Shown: positions 43,302 through 53,023, counted from the first letter of the stretch. The stretch is DNA of 64,000 nt from Litchfieldia alkalitelluris (GCF_002153425.1 NZ_KZ119600.1:4197100-4261099); one strand, 5' to 3'. Notes: generated by a model from the sequence alone, not told the origin. Numbers and translations: made by a program.

Positions 43302-43723
43302 CGTTTCGCTCCTCCCACCCATTCACACTCCGTTGAAAACTGGCGAACGGTCATGTTTTTTGATTTCGCTCTTTTTATTTCAATCACCATGCCTTGTGAT
43401 AACTGATTACCGAATATCCAAAGTTCCTCACATTTACTGAGTAAGGCTAGTCCCATTTCAATGCCCAACTTTCGTTCTTCTTTATCATCATCAAATAAAA
43501 ACTGAGTGTACATGAGATGAGGAATAATTGGAACCGCACCTTCTGTTACTGCAAAACGGCCGTAGCGTTTCGCTCTCATCACATTTCCTTCAATATCACC
43601 AGCATAAGGAGCGCAAATAAAAACGAGCTTTTTCTGCTTCTTGTTCTCCCGTTCAAGATTTGATAATGCTTCATAAGCTGTCGGATCCAAGTATCCATCA
43701 CTGTTATACAGACTCACTCCCAT
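43298..43723 (-). CDS. DUF4406-like nucleotide-processing protein
   Basis: 141 residues. The core reads LVFICAPYAGDIEGNVMRAK, then GAVPIIPHLMYTQFL, followed by ELWIFGNQLSQGMVIEI. This is the deoxyribosyltransferase-like fold of DUF4406 and related phage proteins, which may act on nucleosides or nucleotides. It overlaps the helicase gene by 20 bp and the following small gene by four. Confidence 0.7.
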   Translation of the reverse strand: MGVSLYNSDGYLDPTAYEALSNLERENKKQKKLVFICAPYAGDIEGNVMRAKRYGRFAVTEGAVPIIPHLMYTQFLFDDDKEERKLGIEMGLALLSKCEELWIFGNQLSQGMVIEIKRAKSKNMTVRQFSTECEWVGGAKR

Positions 43724-45095
43724 TAATCGTCCCCTCCTTGTATTGATTGATCCTCGCCTTCACTGCTTCTACCAGTGCTGCTTGACCCGTATCTTTTTCA
43801 TCAATTGCTCTCATCACTCGTTCATCAATGGTGTCCTTGGCAATGATATGGTGAATAACCACTGTTTGTTTCTGGCCTTGTCGCCAAAGTCTTGCATTCG
43901 CCTGTTGATAGAGTTCAAGACTCCAAGTCAAACCAAACCAGATAATCGTGCAACCACCATCTTGTAAATTTAAACCGTGTCCTGCTGAAGCGGGATGGCA
44001 CAAAGCAATTTGCATCTTGCCTGCATTCCATCTAGCAATATCCTCCGAGGTGTTTATCTCTCCTGCATCAAACCGTTCTTTAATGCGGTCCCGATCATGT
44101 TTAAAAGAATAATAAACAAGGGCTGGTTTTCCGTTAGCTGCTTCAATCAAATCTTCTAAAGCATCTAGCTTTCTATCATGAATGGCTTTCACGTCACTAA
44201 ATTCATCATAGACTGCACCGCCTGCCATCTGCAGCAGCTTGTTCGATAACACTGCTGCATTGGCTGCATCCACATCGCTATCCTCTAATGGCAGTAACAA
44301 ATCTCGTTCTAGCTTTCGGTACAGCTTCATCTCTTTTTCAGAGAGTTCCACTTCTACTTTGTTAAAAATAAGCTCAGGCATTTCCAAGTACTCAAGCGCC
44401 TTCATGCTAATGCAGATGTCTGATATCTTTTCATAGATTTTATCTTCCGCATCCTCGTTGATGACATAGTCAGCTGGGATGCCACCGTTAATATATTTCT
44501 GTGGGTGGAAGTAGCGACTGCGGTAGCCGCTATAGGTTCTCCCGAGTCGTTCCCCACCATCAAGCAAATAAATCTGACTCCAGATATCCAATAGACCATT
44601 CGGTGCTGGCGTTCCGGTTAGCCCAACAATACGTTTTATTTTATGGCGCACTTTCTTCAGTGCTTTGAACCGTTTTGCTGATGGAGATTTAAAACTAGAA
44701 AGTTCATCAATGATTACTGTGTCAAAATCCCACTCTTTGTTTTTCACAAGCCACTCCACATTCTCCCGATTAATCACGTAGACATCTGCTCTTTTGTAAA
44801 GGGCCATCTTTCGTTCCTTTTCACTACCGAGAACTTTAGAAATCACCAGTCCATTCAGGTGTGCCCACTTCTCACATTCCCTGCTCCATGTATCTCTCGC
44901 CACTCGAAGCGGAGCAATCACCAGCACCTTTGTCGCATCGAAATAATCGTAAAGCAACAACCAAACCGCTGTCAGAGAAATCACCGTCTTCCCAAGTCCA
45001 GGTTCTAAGAAAAGTCCTGCTTCTTTATGCTTTAAGATAAAATCAGTAGAGTACACTTGATAATGGTGAGGTTGGTACTCTGTGTTCAATGCCAT
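43704..45095 (-). CDS. SNF2-family DEAD/DEAH-box helicase
   Basis: The ATG of MALNTEYQPHHYQ follows GGAGG by eight bases; the product is 463 residues. Motif I is LEPGLGKTVISL, motif II is VIIDELSSFK, motif III is GLTGTPAPNG, and motif VI is LYQQANARLWRQGQK. This is the compact SNF2-type helicase of Firmicutes phage replication modules. It probably remodels protein-DNA complexes or assists fork progress. It overlaps the VRR-NUC gene. Confidence 0.92.
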   Translation of the reverse strand: MALNTEYQPHHYQVYSTDFILKHKEAGLFLEPGLGKTVISLTAVWLLLYDYFDATKVLVIAPLRVARDTWSRECEKWAHLNGLVISKVLGSEKERKMALYKRADVYVINRENVEWLVKNKEWDFDTVIIDELSSFKSPSAKRFKALKKVRHKIKRIVGLTGTPAPNGLLDIWSQIYLLDGGERLGRTYSGYRSRYFHPQKYINGGIPADYVINEDAEDKIYEKISDICISMKALEYLEMPELIFNKVEVELSEKEMKLYRKLERDLLLPLEDSDVDAANAAVLSNKLLQMAGGAVYDEFSDVKAIHDRKLDALEDLIEAANGKPALVYYSFKHDRDRIKERFDAGEINTSEDIARWNAGKMQIALCHPASAGHGLNLQDGGCTIIWFGLTWSLELYQQANARLWRQGQKQTVVIHHIIAKDTIDERVMRAIDEKDTGQAALVEAVKARINQYKEGTINGSESV

Positions 45096-45357
45096 CCAGC
45101 ATTCCTCCAATCTGCCTCGGATCATCTAAGCAATACACTAAAAATCCTAGTGACTCTAGCTCCCCTTTTCGCTTTATTTGTAGTGGTCGCATTTTCTTTC
45201 CTGGTGCTTTCACTTCTACAAAACCAATCTTTCCACCGGGCATAAGCACAAGTCGATCAGGCACTCCATTGATACCAGGAGAAATAAACTTATACGCTCG
45301 TCCCTTTCTTTTCTTTACTTCTTTCACGAGCATTTGCTCCACATCTTTTTCAGTCAT
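45043..45357 (-). CDS. VRR-NUC domain nuclease
   Basis: 104 residues from the ATG of MTEKDVEQMLVKEVKKRKG. The catalytic core NGVPDRLVLMPGGKIGFVEV followed by KAPGKKMRPLQ contains the D...E.K nuclease motif of the VRR-NUC family, which cut branched DNA. It precedes and overlaps the SNF2 helicase, a pair seen in many phages of this type. Confidence 0.9.
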   Translation of the reverse strand: MTEKDVEQMLVKEVKKRKGRAYKFISPGINGVPDRLVLMPGGKIGFVEVKAPGKKMRPLQIKRKGELESLGFLVYCLDDPRQIGGMLDGIEHRVPTSPLSSVLY

Positions 45358-45369
45358 AATCGTTTTCAC

Positions 45370-45697
45370 CTCATCTATTTATCGAGCACCCTTATCACTT
45401 TTCAGACTTTTTAACTTGCAACATTTCATTGACACTTCCTCTGTTCCTAAAGCTGTTCTTAAGCGTTTAAAAATCCTTACGCGCATATATACATGTTTTT
45501 AGCTTCTATTAGTAAACGACCAATACTTTATAGTAGAGATAGAAACATAGGAACAAATATCATAAAACCCGCACCAGCTCTCACTTTGAATGTGTTCCTA
45601 TAAAAGTTCCTAGTAACATCTTGAGTATCATAGGAACAGCAATCCCGTTCCTAAGTAGGTCATAAATGTCGTCATTCGTTCCTAACGGGAACACCGA
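45370..45697. repeat. Iteron-like cluster of GTTCCTA, candidate origin
   Basis: Seven exact copies of GTTCCTA or its reverse TAGGAAC lie at 45443, 45548, 45594, 45606, 45631, 45647 and 45678, plus near-copies at 45455, 45687 and 45701. GTTCCTAACGGGAAC (45678-45692) forms an inverted pair. The spacer is otherwise AT-rich and lies beside the VapE-type primase gene, so a replication origin or regulatory site is likely. Confidence 0.6.
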
Positions 45698-48094
45698 TCA
45701 TGTTCCCTCTCGTACATACGTCAATTGCGGACCATAAATCGGAATTCGTACCTTTCCAGACTTGTTGCCGTTATATCGTTTCCAGCCGCCAATCTTAACT
45801 AAGATGCCTTGAATTTCAAAGGAATCCGTCCGTTTGATATCTTCTTTTTTCTTTCCAAAGCACTCACACCAAATTTCCTGTAAACTTACTTGCGTTCTCC
45901 TCACCGTTCCAATCAATGTTTCTGGTCCAAATTCATTATCACCAGCTAAGAAATTGCGACGCTGGAACAAGTCCATCTCATTCCAGTTCTCCGGTAAAAG
46001 GGTATCAAGGTACTCCCGCACCAACCCTTCTCGGTCATCTTCTTCCAAGGCTTCTTGTTGTCGTTGGTAAGCAATCACGGCTGCTTCCCCTTTGATCGTT
46101 AACTCTTCTTCAGCTTTATATTTCATAATTACCTCTGCCCAAATTTGATCCACTTCTGCCTCATTCAGGTCGTGCCAAATACTCTTTTTGCCACCTCTCA
46201 CTTGAACAGGCCAAAACCTTCTGTTACCAGTGACATCTCGTAAGAAGCCTTTTTCTGCATTGGTTGTTCCGACGATAATACATTGCCTTGGATGATTTTC
46301 CACATGGACACCATAGCTTTGACGAAACTTATCATCGGTTCTTGTAATAAAGGATTTAACGGTTTCCACATCCATCTTACGAAGACCCGCCAGCTCCCCA
46401 AGTTCCAAAATCCAGTAGCCTTGTAGTTTCTCAGCTGCTGCCTTATCTCTCATATCTGAAACAGTTAAACTATCAGAAAACCACCGACCAGCAAGCTTGG
46501 CGAAAAAAGTAGACTTTCCGATCCCTTGGTCACCGTTTAAAATGAGCACATGGTCAAACTTCATGCCCGGCTCGTAAATCCTAGCGACAGCTGCACATAA
46601 CGTCTTTCTCATGACTTCACGAATATAGATGTTGTCCTCAGCACCGAGATAGTCGATTAACAGCCTATCCACTCTCTCCGTTCCGTCCCAAACGGGTAAG
46701 GAATGAAAGTATTCTAGAATTGGATGATAAGCTCGCTCGGATGCAGCAGTTAATAGTGCATCTTTAAACTTTCCCGGTGCCCAAATGCCATACTTCTTGT
46801 CAAAGTACACCTTCGCTCTTGAAAGGTCGGAGTCATTCCAACCTGGCTTGACTTGTTTCCATGGAAGCGTACCGTTGACATCAATCATATGAGACAGCTG
46901 GTTGTAAGCAATAGACCGAAACATGTCGTCATTACGAAGAATTTCTGTAATATTACTCAACGTATCTTTGACCGTTCCATTCTTGTTCAGGTCCAACCCT
47001 AACTCCCAGTCATCGTCAATATCACTTTCTGTATCTTCACTTGATGAAGCAAACTCTTCTTTTGCCTCCATCTCTCGTTCCTTAGCTAATTGCCTTTTGA
47101 CCACACCATCTTTAATATAAAACTCGGTCATAGCCTTAAACGAAGGAAGCTGCTTCTTTCCATCGACCTCTTCATCTAAATCACCAAACAAATGGATCCG
47201 TACTAAATCAAAAGCATTTAATAGCTTTCCACACGCTGGATCAGTCGCATGGTGGGAATAAGCATACTTATTGTCGTATATCACAACACCAGCGGTAGAA
47301 TCAGCCGGAATGTAGTCGTACCGTTCTGGCATCAGGCTTGGTGTATAAACTTCAGGTAGAAATGTTTCAATCGCTTCATCAAGTGAATAGCTTCTACAAA
47401 ACACACCGACCATGCCGTCCTTCTCCATCGGATCGGCTTGTTTTTTCATTAACTTATTGATGATGGCTGTTTGTCTTGAAGATACGGGCCAACTAGAAGT
47501 ATCCCGCCAGTTCTTATAAAGCTTTAAAACGTCATCCGGGTTTAAAAACTCTCCTTCAATTAACTTGAAAAAATACTCTCCATCTGATGAGGTGCTTGGC
47601 CAGTACATGAGCCGATTCGGTTCAAAGGTCGTATCATCAAAAAGCTCCATGCCATTTTCCTTTGCGACCATACGAGCAATGGCTTGATACTCATCGGCTG
47701 ATACTGGTCGAGACAAGGGAATAATCATCCGAAGTCTCGGCTTCTCAGGCACATGCTTATGGGTCGAATATATACAGCAAGCATAGTCAAAAAGCATCTC
47801 CATATTTTCAGCAATGACGTTTGCATCATCGGCATAATCCATATCGAGTGTGATCATGGAGCGGAATAGTACATTTTCTTTCCTACGTCGTCCGTCTTTC
47901 AGTTCACCCGCAACAAATCCACCGACATCTTTCACATTGTCTTGTTCGTACTTTTTCATTTTCCGGTACTCTGCCTGTGTTTCACTGGTGACAGTGGTTT
48001 GGGAGAGCTTTTTGACAAACTCATCCCAAGATACCACCTGTTGTTTCCACACTTTATCTTTCCGGCTGTTCCCAACTGAAATCGTAAATTTCAT
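45698..48094 (-). CDS. VapE-like primase/helicase
   Basis: 798 residues. The N-terminal 200 residues resemble an archaeo-eukaryotic primase-like domain (ITLDMDYADDANV with acidic residues, and a TFEPNRLMYWPS motif). The C-terminal virulence-associated E domain carries Walker A GDQGIGKS at 521-528, WILELGELAGL for Walker B, and TNAEKGFLRD for sensor 1. It should prime and unwind DNA at the phage origin. It follows the DNA polymerase and has an iteron-like cluster just past its stop. A GGGGAGGAGG ribosome site supports the start. Confidence 0.9.
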   Translation of the reverse strand: MKFTISVGNSRKDKVWKQQVVSWDEFVKKLSQTTVTSETQAEYRKMKKYEQDNVKDVGGFVAGELKDGRRRKENVLFRSMITLDMDYADDANVIAENMEMLFDYACCIYSTHKHVPEKPRLRMIIPLSRPVSADEYQAIARMVAKENGMELFDDTTFEPNRLMYWPSTSSDGEYFFKLIEGEFLNPDDVLKLYKNWRDTSSWPVSSRQTAIINKLMKKQADPMEKDGMVGVFCRSYSLDEAIETFLPEVYTPSLMPERYDYIPADSTAGVVIYDNKYAYSHHATDPACGKLLNAFDLVRIHLFGDLDEEVDGKKQLPSFKAMTEFYIKDGVVKRQLAKEREMEAKEEFASSSEDTESDIDDDWELGLDLNKNGTVKDTLSNITEILRNDDMFRSIAYNQLSHMIDVNGTLPWKQVKPGWNDSDLSRAKVYFDKKYGIWAPGKFKDALLTAASERAYHPILEYFHSLPVWDGTERVDRLLIDYLGAEDNIYIREVMRKTLCAAVARIYEPGMKFDHVLILNGDQGIGKSTFFAKLAGRWFSDSLTVSDMRDKAAAEKLQGYWILELGELAGLRKMDVETVKSFITRTDDKFRQSYGVHVENHPRQCIIVGTTNAEKGFLRDVTGNRRFWPVQVRGGKKSIWHDLNEAEVDQIWAEVIMKYKAEEELTIKGEAAVIAYQRQQEALEEDDREGLVREYLDTLLPENWNEMDLFQRRNFLAGDNEFGPETLIGTVRRTQVSLQEIWCECFGKKKEDIKRTDSFEIQGILVKIGGWKRYNGNKSGKVRIPIYGPQLTYVREGT

Positions 48095-48124
48095 CGTGTC
48101 CTCCTCCCTCTCCTAAAAGAAGCA

Positions 48125-50083
48125 CTAATCTTTCTGGTAAAATGAACACTCATAGCCTTCTGCCTTTAGCGGTAATCCATCAGCCCATTCGGGTGCAATA
48201 CCCATTACTTCACAAACTTCCCCTACGGAACGATTCGTTCCCTGGGGCACCTCACAAATGACCTCATCATGCACATGAGCGACAATGTCATATCCCGTTT
48301 GATCCAACCTAAGCATGGCTTCTGCCAATAGATCACGTGAGGTTGCTTGGACAATGTTCTCAACGATTTTAGGGCCATACGTTTCAATCCGCTCCCACTT
48401 CTTTGTCGTACCAATCCCTTCATAAGTGAGACCTTCTCGACCAAATTTGTTTAGAGCAAGCTTCGGTTTCACATAAACAAGGTTTCTCCCTGACGGTAAA
48501 GTGATAAAAAGCATGCCACTTCGATACGTAAAAATAAGTCCATGCGTACTTGTTCTTGTTCTTTCCTTCACTGCTTCGATCGCTGCTCTATCTACTTCCC
48601 ACCAGAAGTTCACAACGCGGGGGTTTGCTGCTCTCCAGTTGTCAATTAAGCCTTGCAGCTCCTGTTCCGCAACACCCATTTCAATCGCACCCATCGCCTT
48701 TAACGCTCCAACACCGCCACCATAACCACAGGCTAATTCGGAAATTTTCCCTTTCTGTCTTAATCGACTACCCTTTGTCACACTTTCAAAAGGAACATGA
48801 AACATCATCGATGCCGCCGCTTCATAAATCTTTCCGTGGGATGAAAACACATCAATCCGCCACTTCTCACCAGCAAGCCATGAAATCACTCTTGCTTCAA
48901 TCGCTGAAAAGTCTGCAACAACAAAACTATGACCCTCTTTCGGAATAAAAGCTGTTCTAATCAGCTCTGATAATACATTGGGCGTATTCCCAAAGAGCAG
49001 TTCAACATCATCCACTCTGCCCTCTTTTACTAAATCTCTAGCAAGCTCTAAATCTCTCAAATGATTCTGAGGCAGATTTTGAAACTGAACTAATCGGCCA
49101 GCCCATCTGCCTGTCCGGTTAGCACCATAAAACTGAAACAGTCCATGAACTCTGCCATCAGAGCAAACGGCGCGTTCAATGGCTTCATACTTCTTCACAC
49201 TCGTCTTAGCCATTAAAAGTCGTAACTTCAAAGCCTCTTCGACTTCCCCTTCCGTTTCTTCCACCAGCTCAGACACAGCTTTTTTTGATAGACTCTCTAC
49301 TTCCACTCCCCGCTCTGCCAGCCAGTCTTTTAACTGAGCGACTGAGTTAGGGTTTTCAAGACCCGTCAGTTCATAGGCTCTTTCAGTAGCCGCAACAGTA
49401 AACTGTCGGTCACACGAAATGGCCTCATTCACCATATCCATATCTACCAACAGTCCTCGATCGTTAATTTTTTGGTCAAGGATGTAGATGGTTTGTTCAT
49501 TCTCCGGTATTGGGTAGGAAGCTAGCTTTTCCCGTATCGCTAGCTCCACCTCAACATCCCGAATGTTGTATTTCTTAAACAGCTCCCACTTTTCTGGAGC
49601 ATCCACTGGTCGATTCCGTGTCCTTCCACCATTAGCCGCTGTTGGTTTACAAGGAATACAAAAATACCTGATTAAAGTTTTCCCTTCCGATAGTTTTTGA
49701 TCTTCAAGGCCCAGCACCTTGCCGACATTATCAAGTGATAGTGGTAACCCCAAAAGAGCTGCCTGCGTCATGCTGCATGACCAACTATCAGGGTTTAAAA
49801 CAATCGTTCTATTAAACTTTCGACTTAAATAACGCGACAGACAAATACGTTCAAAGTTGGCATTAAAGGCCGTCTTAATCACAGTAGTATCCTTCAAGGA
49901 TTCAATAACTTCTGGAGGGAGTTGTTCCCCTCTAGCCAAGTCAATCAACTCAACAGGACCCCCATCAATGCTGTAGGCAAACAGCAAAATATCGAAATTC
50001 GGACTATCGGCATATCGATAAACGCCACATTTACCAAGGTCAATATCCGAATATGTCTCAATGTCTAATGACATTGTTTTCAT
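48125..50083 (-). CDS. Family A DNA polymerase with proofreading domain
   Basis: 652 residues. The 3'-5' exonuclease domain has Asp7 and Glu9 in SLDIETYSD, Asn74 in FNANFER and YNIRD at 172-176. The polymerase domain has motif A VVADFSAIEARV (Asp391), motif B RLRQKGKISELACGYG (440-455) and motif C VHDEV near 604-608. All catalytic residues look intact. It replicates phage DNA and is the central enzyme of the replication module, followed by the VapE-like primase. Confidence 0.95.
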   Translation of the reverse strand: MKTMSLDIETYSDIDLGKCGVYRYADSPNFDILLFAYSIDGGPVELIDLARGEQLPPEVIESLKDTTVIKTAFNANFERICLSRYLSRKFNRTIVLNPDSWSCSMTQAALLGLPLSLDNVGKVLGLEDQKLSEGKTLIRYFCIPCKPTAANGGRTRNRPVDAPEKWELFKKYNIRDVEVELAIREKLASYPIPENEQTIYILDQKINDRGLLVDMDMVNEAISCDRQFTVAATERAYELTGLENPNSVAQLKDWLAERGVEVESLSKKAVSELVEETEGEVEEALKLRLLMAKTSVKKYEAIERAVCSDGRVHGLFQFYGANRTGRWAGRLVQFQNLPQNHLRDLELARDLVKEGRVDDVELLFGNTPNVLSELIRTAFIPKEGHSFVVADFSAIEARVISWLAGEKWRIDVFSSHGKIYEAAASMMFHVPFESVTKGSRLRQKGKISELACGYGGGVGALKAMGAIEMGVAEQELQGLIDNWRAANPRVVNFWWEVDRAAIEAVKERTRTSTHGLIFTYRSGMLFITLPSGRNLVYVKPKLALNKFGREGLTYEGIGTTKKWERIETYGPKIVENIVQATSRDLLAEAMLRLDQTGYDIVAHVHDEVICEVPQGTNRSVGEVCEVMGIAPEWADGLPLKAEGYECSFYQKD

Positions 50084-50149
50084 AGACTGACCACCACCTT
50101 TGGATGTCCAAACAGCTTAAATGGCTCCCAGCTGCCATGAGTATTTCCT

Positions 50150-50689
50150 CTATTGCAAGAAATCATCATCTTCATCCGTCTCAATTTCAAAATCATCCTC
50201 AGCTCTGCTTTTCCCACCCAAAGATTCACCATCACGGAGCTTTTGAACGTTACCTAATCCAGCGGCGATCCCACGGTTCCCGTTCGTATTGAAAGCATAA
50301 AAATTAATGCTCACTTTTCCGTAGCAACCACTATACACTTCACTACGCTCGAGAATCGGTTGGATCTTTGCATCAACAATCTGTGGTGCGTCTTTAGAGT
50401 TAGTATTAATGAAATAACAATCTTCATAATTTGGATCATCAGGACGGTCAATATCACCGTCTCTCAATGGAGTCTTTAAGTTAGCCGGGATCTTACCACC
50501 GAACTTCGCCAACCCATCTTGCTTTGCTGCTTCAATGGCCTTCTGAATGGCAGCAACTGTCTTCTTATCACTTTTTGAAATAATTAAAGAAATACTGTAC
50601 TTCGGATCACTCCCATTAATACTTTTCGGCTCCCACACATTCACAAAACTAAATCTTCCTGGAACAACAATTTTCGTATTTTTACTCAT
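50150..50689 (-). CDS. DUF2815 single-strand DNA-binding-like protein
   Basis: 179 residues. The opening (KIVVPGRFSFVNVWEP) and the block YSISLIISKSDKKTV match DUF2815. The fold is thought to be OB-like, and the C-terminus ends in an acidic tail (DFEIETDEDDDFLQ) like that of SSB proteins, which recruits replication partners. It lies directly upstream of the DNA polymerase, with AGGAGG before the ATG. Confidence 0.88.
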   Translation of the reverse strand: MSKNTKIVVPGRFSFVNVWEPKSINGSDPKYSISLIISKSDKKTVAAIQKAIEAAKQDGLAKFGGKIPANLKTPLRDGDIDRPDDPNYEDCYFINTNSKDAPQIVDAKIQPILERSEVYSGCYGKVSINFYAFNTNGNRGIAAGLGNVQKLRDGESLGGKSRAEDDFEIETDEDDDFLQ

Positions 50690-50761
50690 GAATAAATCCT
50701 CCTAAAATTGGTTTATAGATACGATTACTCGCTATATCGTTAATCAATCGATTGATTAACT

Positions 50762-51898
50762 TTATCCTTCCACTTGAAACTCAGCCGCTACTGGATCGAC
50801 AGCTTTTCTTTTATCTGCTTCTGATACCAAAGTAAGTTTGCCTTTGGGTTTGTCCACGAAGGCTCCAAGAATTTCTTTGAACTTCTTCTTGCCCATGAGC
50901 TTCTCCATCTCCGTGATGGAGATTAGACTCTCGTTGAAAATATCGCTGTAACCGGCTTCCTTTGCTGCCTCAGCTACAGCTTTTTCATCGGAATACTTTC
51001 TACGGGTACGACTCTCCACTAACTTAAATCCATCCCACTGCCTACCTTCGTTAATGGCAAGAGCACTAGCATAGGTGTAAATATCACTCGCCCATTTGGA
51101 GAGTTCATCTGCTACACCAATAATTTCTGCAATTTCATCATCCGAAAGTAAGGATGGATCTGCGAACTCATATTTAAGAAGCTCTAGGTTCTTTACTGCT
51201 CTAGCTCGGCACTGATTTTTTGCCCTGCAAAATCGGCAATGATCACCTGCACAAAACTCTCCTTCACCTTTACTGGCTAGTAACGCTTTCGGCTTCAACT
51301 CACCCTCTGCCCAATCGAGAAGCTCGTCCACGCTCATTTCATAAGTAGAGAAGTTATCTACCCTTGGCTGAACAATAACCATTGAAATTCGATCAATCTG
51401 ATAGAGCATTTCAAACAGGGATAAAGCTCCGAGGGCATACAACATCATCTGCGGATTGCGTTCCGCTGATACCACTACACCTTTGCCGTACTTAAAATCA
51501 ACTACATGAAGAGTGCCATCCCCTACTACAACCAGGTCACCAGTACCGAAGCCATCTTTTACGAAATCACTGAAGTCTAACTTCTGTTCAATAAGAACCT
51601 GAATATCTTTGCACTGCTCCTTTTCTTGTTCAATTAATGATAGGCAGTACTCCACATAAGCATCAGTGTATTCGTCCATCTCATCTGAATGAAACTTACT
51701 AACGGGTTTCCTCGAACGTAGCTTCAGTGCTTTTCTTAACTTATGCTCCGCTAGATCATGTGCAGCAGTTCCCTCTTCTGCAAAAACACTTGTTTCATTT
51801 GGAAACTGTTGCTCCAAATGAGCGGAAGGCGGACAAGCCATCCAGCGATGAGCACCTGAAGCGGAGTAAATGGAGTGAGAATTATGTGATCCACTCAT
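50762..51898 (-). CDS. DUF2800 nuclease, RecB/Cas4-like
   Basis: 378 residues. The N-terminus carries SAHRWMACPPSAHLEQQF and EEGTAAHDLAEH; the nuclease core has GTGDLVVVGDGTLHVVDF followed by KYGKG, the D...D.K motif of PD-(D/E)XK enzymes. A cysteine cluster (FCAGDHCRFCRAKNQC) suggests an iron-sulfur site as in Cas4 and AddB. It probably processes DNA ends in replication or recombination. It overlaps the upstream gene as ATGA. Confidence 0.88.
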   Translation of the reverse strand: MSGSHNSHSIYSASGAHRWMACPPSAHLEQQFPNETSVFAEEGTAAHDLAEHKLRKALKLRSRKPVSKFHSDEMDEYTDAYVEYCLSLIEQEKEQCKDIQVLIEQKLDFSDFVKDGFGTGDLVVVGDGTLHVVDFKYGKGVVVSAERNPQMMLYALGALSLFEMLYQIDRISMVIVQPRVDNFSTYEMSVDELLDWAEGELKPKALLASKGEGEFCAGDHCRFCRAKNQCRARAVKNLELLKYEFADPSLLSDDEIAEIIGVADELSKWASDIYTYASALAINEGRQWDGFKLVESRTRRKYSDEKAVAEAAKEAGYSDIFNESLISITEMEKLMGKKKFKEILGAFVDKPKGKLTLVSEADKRKAVDPVAAEFQVEG

Positions 51899-52248
51899 TT
51901 AATGTCACCCACTTCTTTCATCACTTCTGTGTAATGCTTTGAATCAAGGGCAGTCAGCTTATTAGCTCCATATTTAATAAGAATTGATTTGATCGCTTCT
52001 CTATGTCCTTCACGATTTTTCTCCGCCATCGCAGCTCGAACTTCTTCAAGAGTGGGTTGCTTTTGTTCCGGTTCGGACTCTTGTTTTGACTCCGTTGATT
52101 TCTTAGTCTTTGTTTTCTTGGGTTGTTCCAGTTCAGCTTTCGCAACCTCTGTTTCATTTGCTTTCATTGCCTCAACCAAACCTTCAATACTACCAGCTAA
52201 GTTCCTTAAATCGTTTACTACATCAAGAGCGAGTTTGATTTTACTCAT
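51895..52248 (-). CDS. 117-residue early phage protein
   Basis: The ATG of MSKIKLALDVVNDL is chosen because it overlaps the previous stop and has an AAGGAG site; a longer frame lacks these. An N-terminal helix is followed by a Lys/Glu/Gln-rich linker (KKTKTKKSTESKQES) and a C-terminal helical unit (LEEVRAAMAEKN...YGANKLTALDSKHYTEVMK). This protein regularly precedes DUF2800 in Firmicutes phages. Its C-terminal unit may bind nucleic acid; that is inference. Confidence 0.7.
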   Translation of the reverse strand: MSKIKLALDVVNDLRNLAGSIEGLVEAMKANETEVAKAELEQPKKTKTKKSTESKQESEPEQKQPTLEEVRAAMAEKNREGHREAIKSILIKYGANKLTALDSKHYTEVMKEVGDIK

Positions 52249-52408
52249 GTTCTGCTTCTCCTTTCTTTTCGTTTTCATCTAGTTGGGTTAATCGGTTTGC
52301 TAGTCTTTTAGATACAATGCTGATGGCAGTAAGTACACCAACCATTTCTTCCTGCATTTCTTTATTGGAAACAGTCGTCACTATTTTTTCCTTTGCTTGA
52401 GTTGTCAT
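52241..52408 (-). CDS. 55-residue first gene of the early operon
   Basis: The ATG has GGAGGTG upstream. The protein (MTTQAKEKIVTTVSNKEMQE...) is helical and ends in an acidic tail. Its stop overlaps the start of the next gene, so the two are coupled. It is the first gene after the repeat-rich regulatory spacer at 52445-52605. No family is recognised. Confidence 0.65.
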   Translation of the reverse strand: MTTQAKEKIVTTVSNKEMQEEMVGVLTAISIVSKRLANRLTQLDENEKKGEAEHE

Positions 52409-52444
52409 CGGGTTCACCTCCTAACTTTAAATAATGCCCTTCAC

Positions 52445-52605
52445 TTGTTAGCCAATGGAGAGAGTCATTTGTTAACCAAAATTCATAAAAAAGTTTCTAT
52501 TTTTTTCCGGTCCTAAAAATGATCTTTTTGGTTAACAATTTTCCCTCTCAATTACTAGCCAACGAGAGTGACAGTTTGTTAACCAAAATCACTGAAAAAT
52601 TTTCT
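52445..52605. promoter_or_regulatory. Operator-like repeats before the early operon
   Basis: GTTAACCAAAA occurs directly at 52471-52481 and 52578-52588 and inverted at 52526-52536. The first and last lie in longer related units (52445-52498 and 52552-52605), each starting with a TAGCCAA element. They flank the start of the early operon and the end of the sigma-like gene. Confidence 0.6.
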
Positions 52606-53023
52606 TTAATTTGCTTAACACCTTTTTATGCCTTTTAAATACAGCAACCTGTGAGATATTTTCTTCGCTTGCTACCTCTCTTAAAGTAAGATTTTTATAG
52701 TAAAGTGCTTCAATCAGTTCCCGCTCCTCTCGCTCGAGTTCTGCAACTGCTTCCTGCAAGATTAATAGAGTTGCTTTATCGCAAATAATATCTTCTACTA
52801 GCTGATCGCCTTCAAAATCTGCACCTTGCTCCATCAATCGATTGATTGAATCTTCTTTGCTTGGGATAAAATCAAATGTTTCAGCTTCAGGATCAACCTC
52901 TATCCTTCCAACTTTAATATCCTCTTCTAGGTATCTCTCACGTCTTTTCATTCTGTAGTACTCTTTATAAATCTCCTCACTTACTGGTACTCGCTCCTTG
53001 CCAACGTAGATAAACTTGCTCAT
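52589..53023 (-). CDS. Phage sigma-70-like regulator
   Basis: The ATG of MSKFIYVGKERVPVSEEIYK follows GGAGG; the product is 144 residues. The middle contains ERYLEEDIKVGR; the C-terminal part, ELEREERELIEALYYKNLTL followed by REVASEENISQVAVFKRHKK, is a sigma region 4 helix-turn-helix. Proteins of this kind open the early region of many Firmicutes phages. Its 3' end reaches into the operator-like repeats. It may control early genes or be controlled there. Confidence 0.8.
   Translation of the reverse strand: MSKFIYVGKERVPVSEEIYKEYYRMKRRERYLEEDIKVGRIEVDPEAETFDFIPSKEDSINRLMEQGADFEGDQLVEDIICDKATLLILQEAVAELEREERELIEALYYKNLTLREVASEENISQVAVFKRHKKVLSKLKKIFQ

Noticed and set aside
48550-48948. Plus-strand frame of 132 residues
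   Set aside because: It is a shadow of the family A DNA polymerase, which has all catalytic motifs on the other strand.
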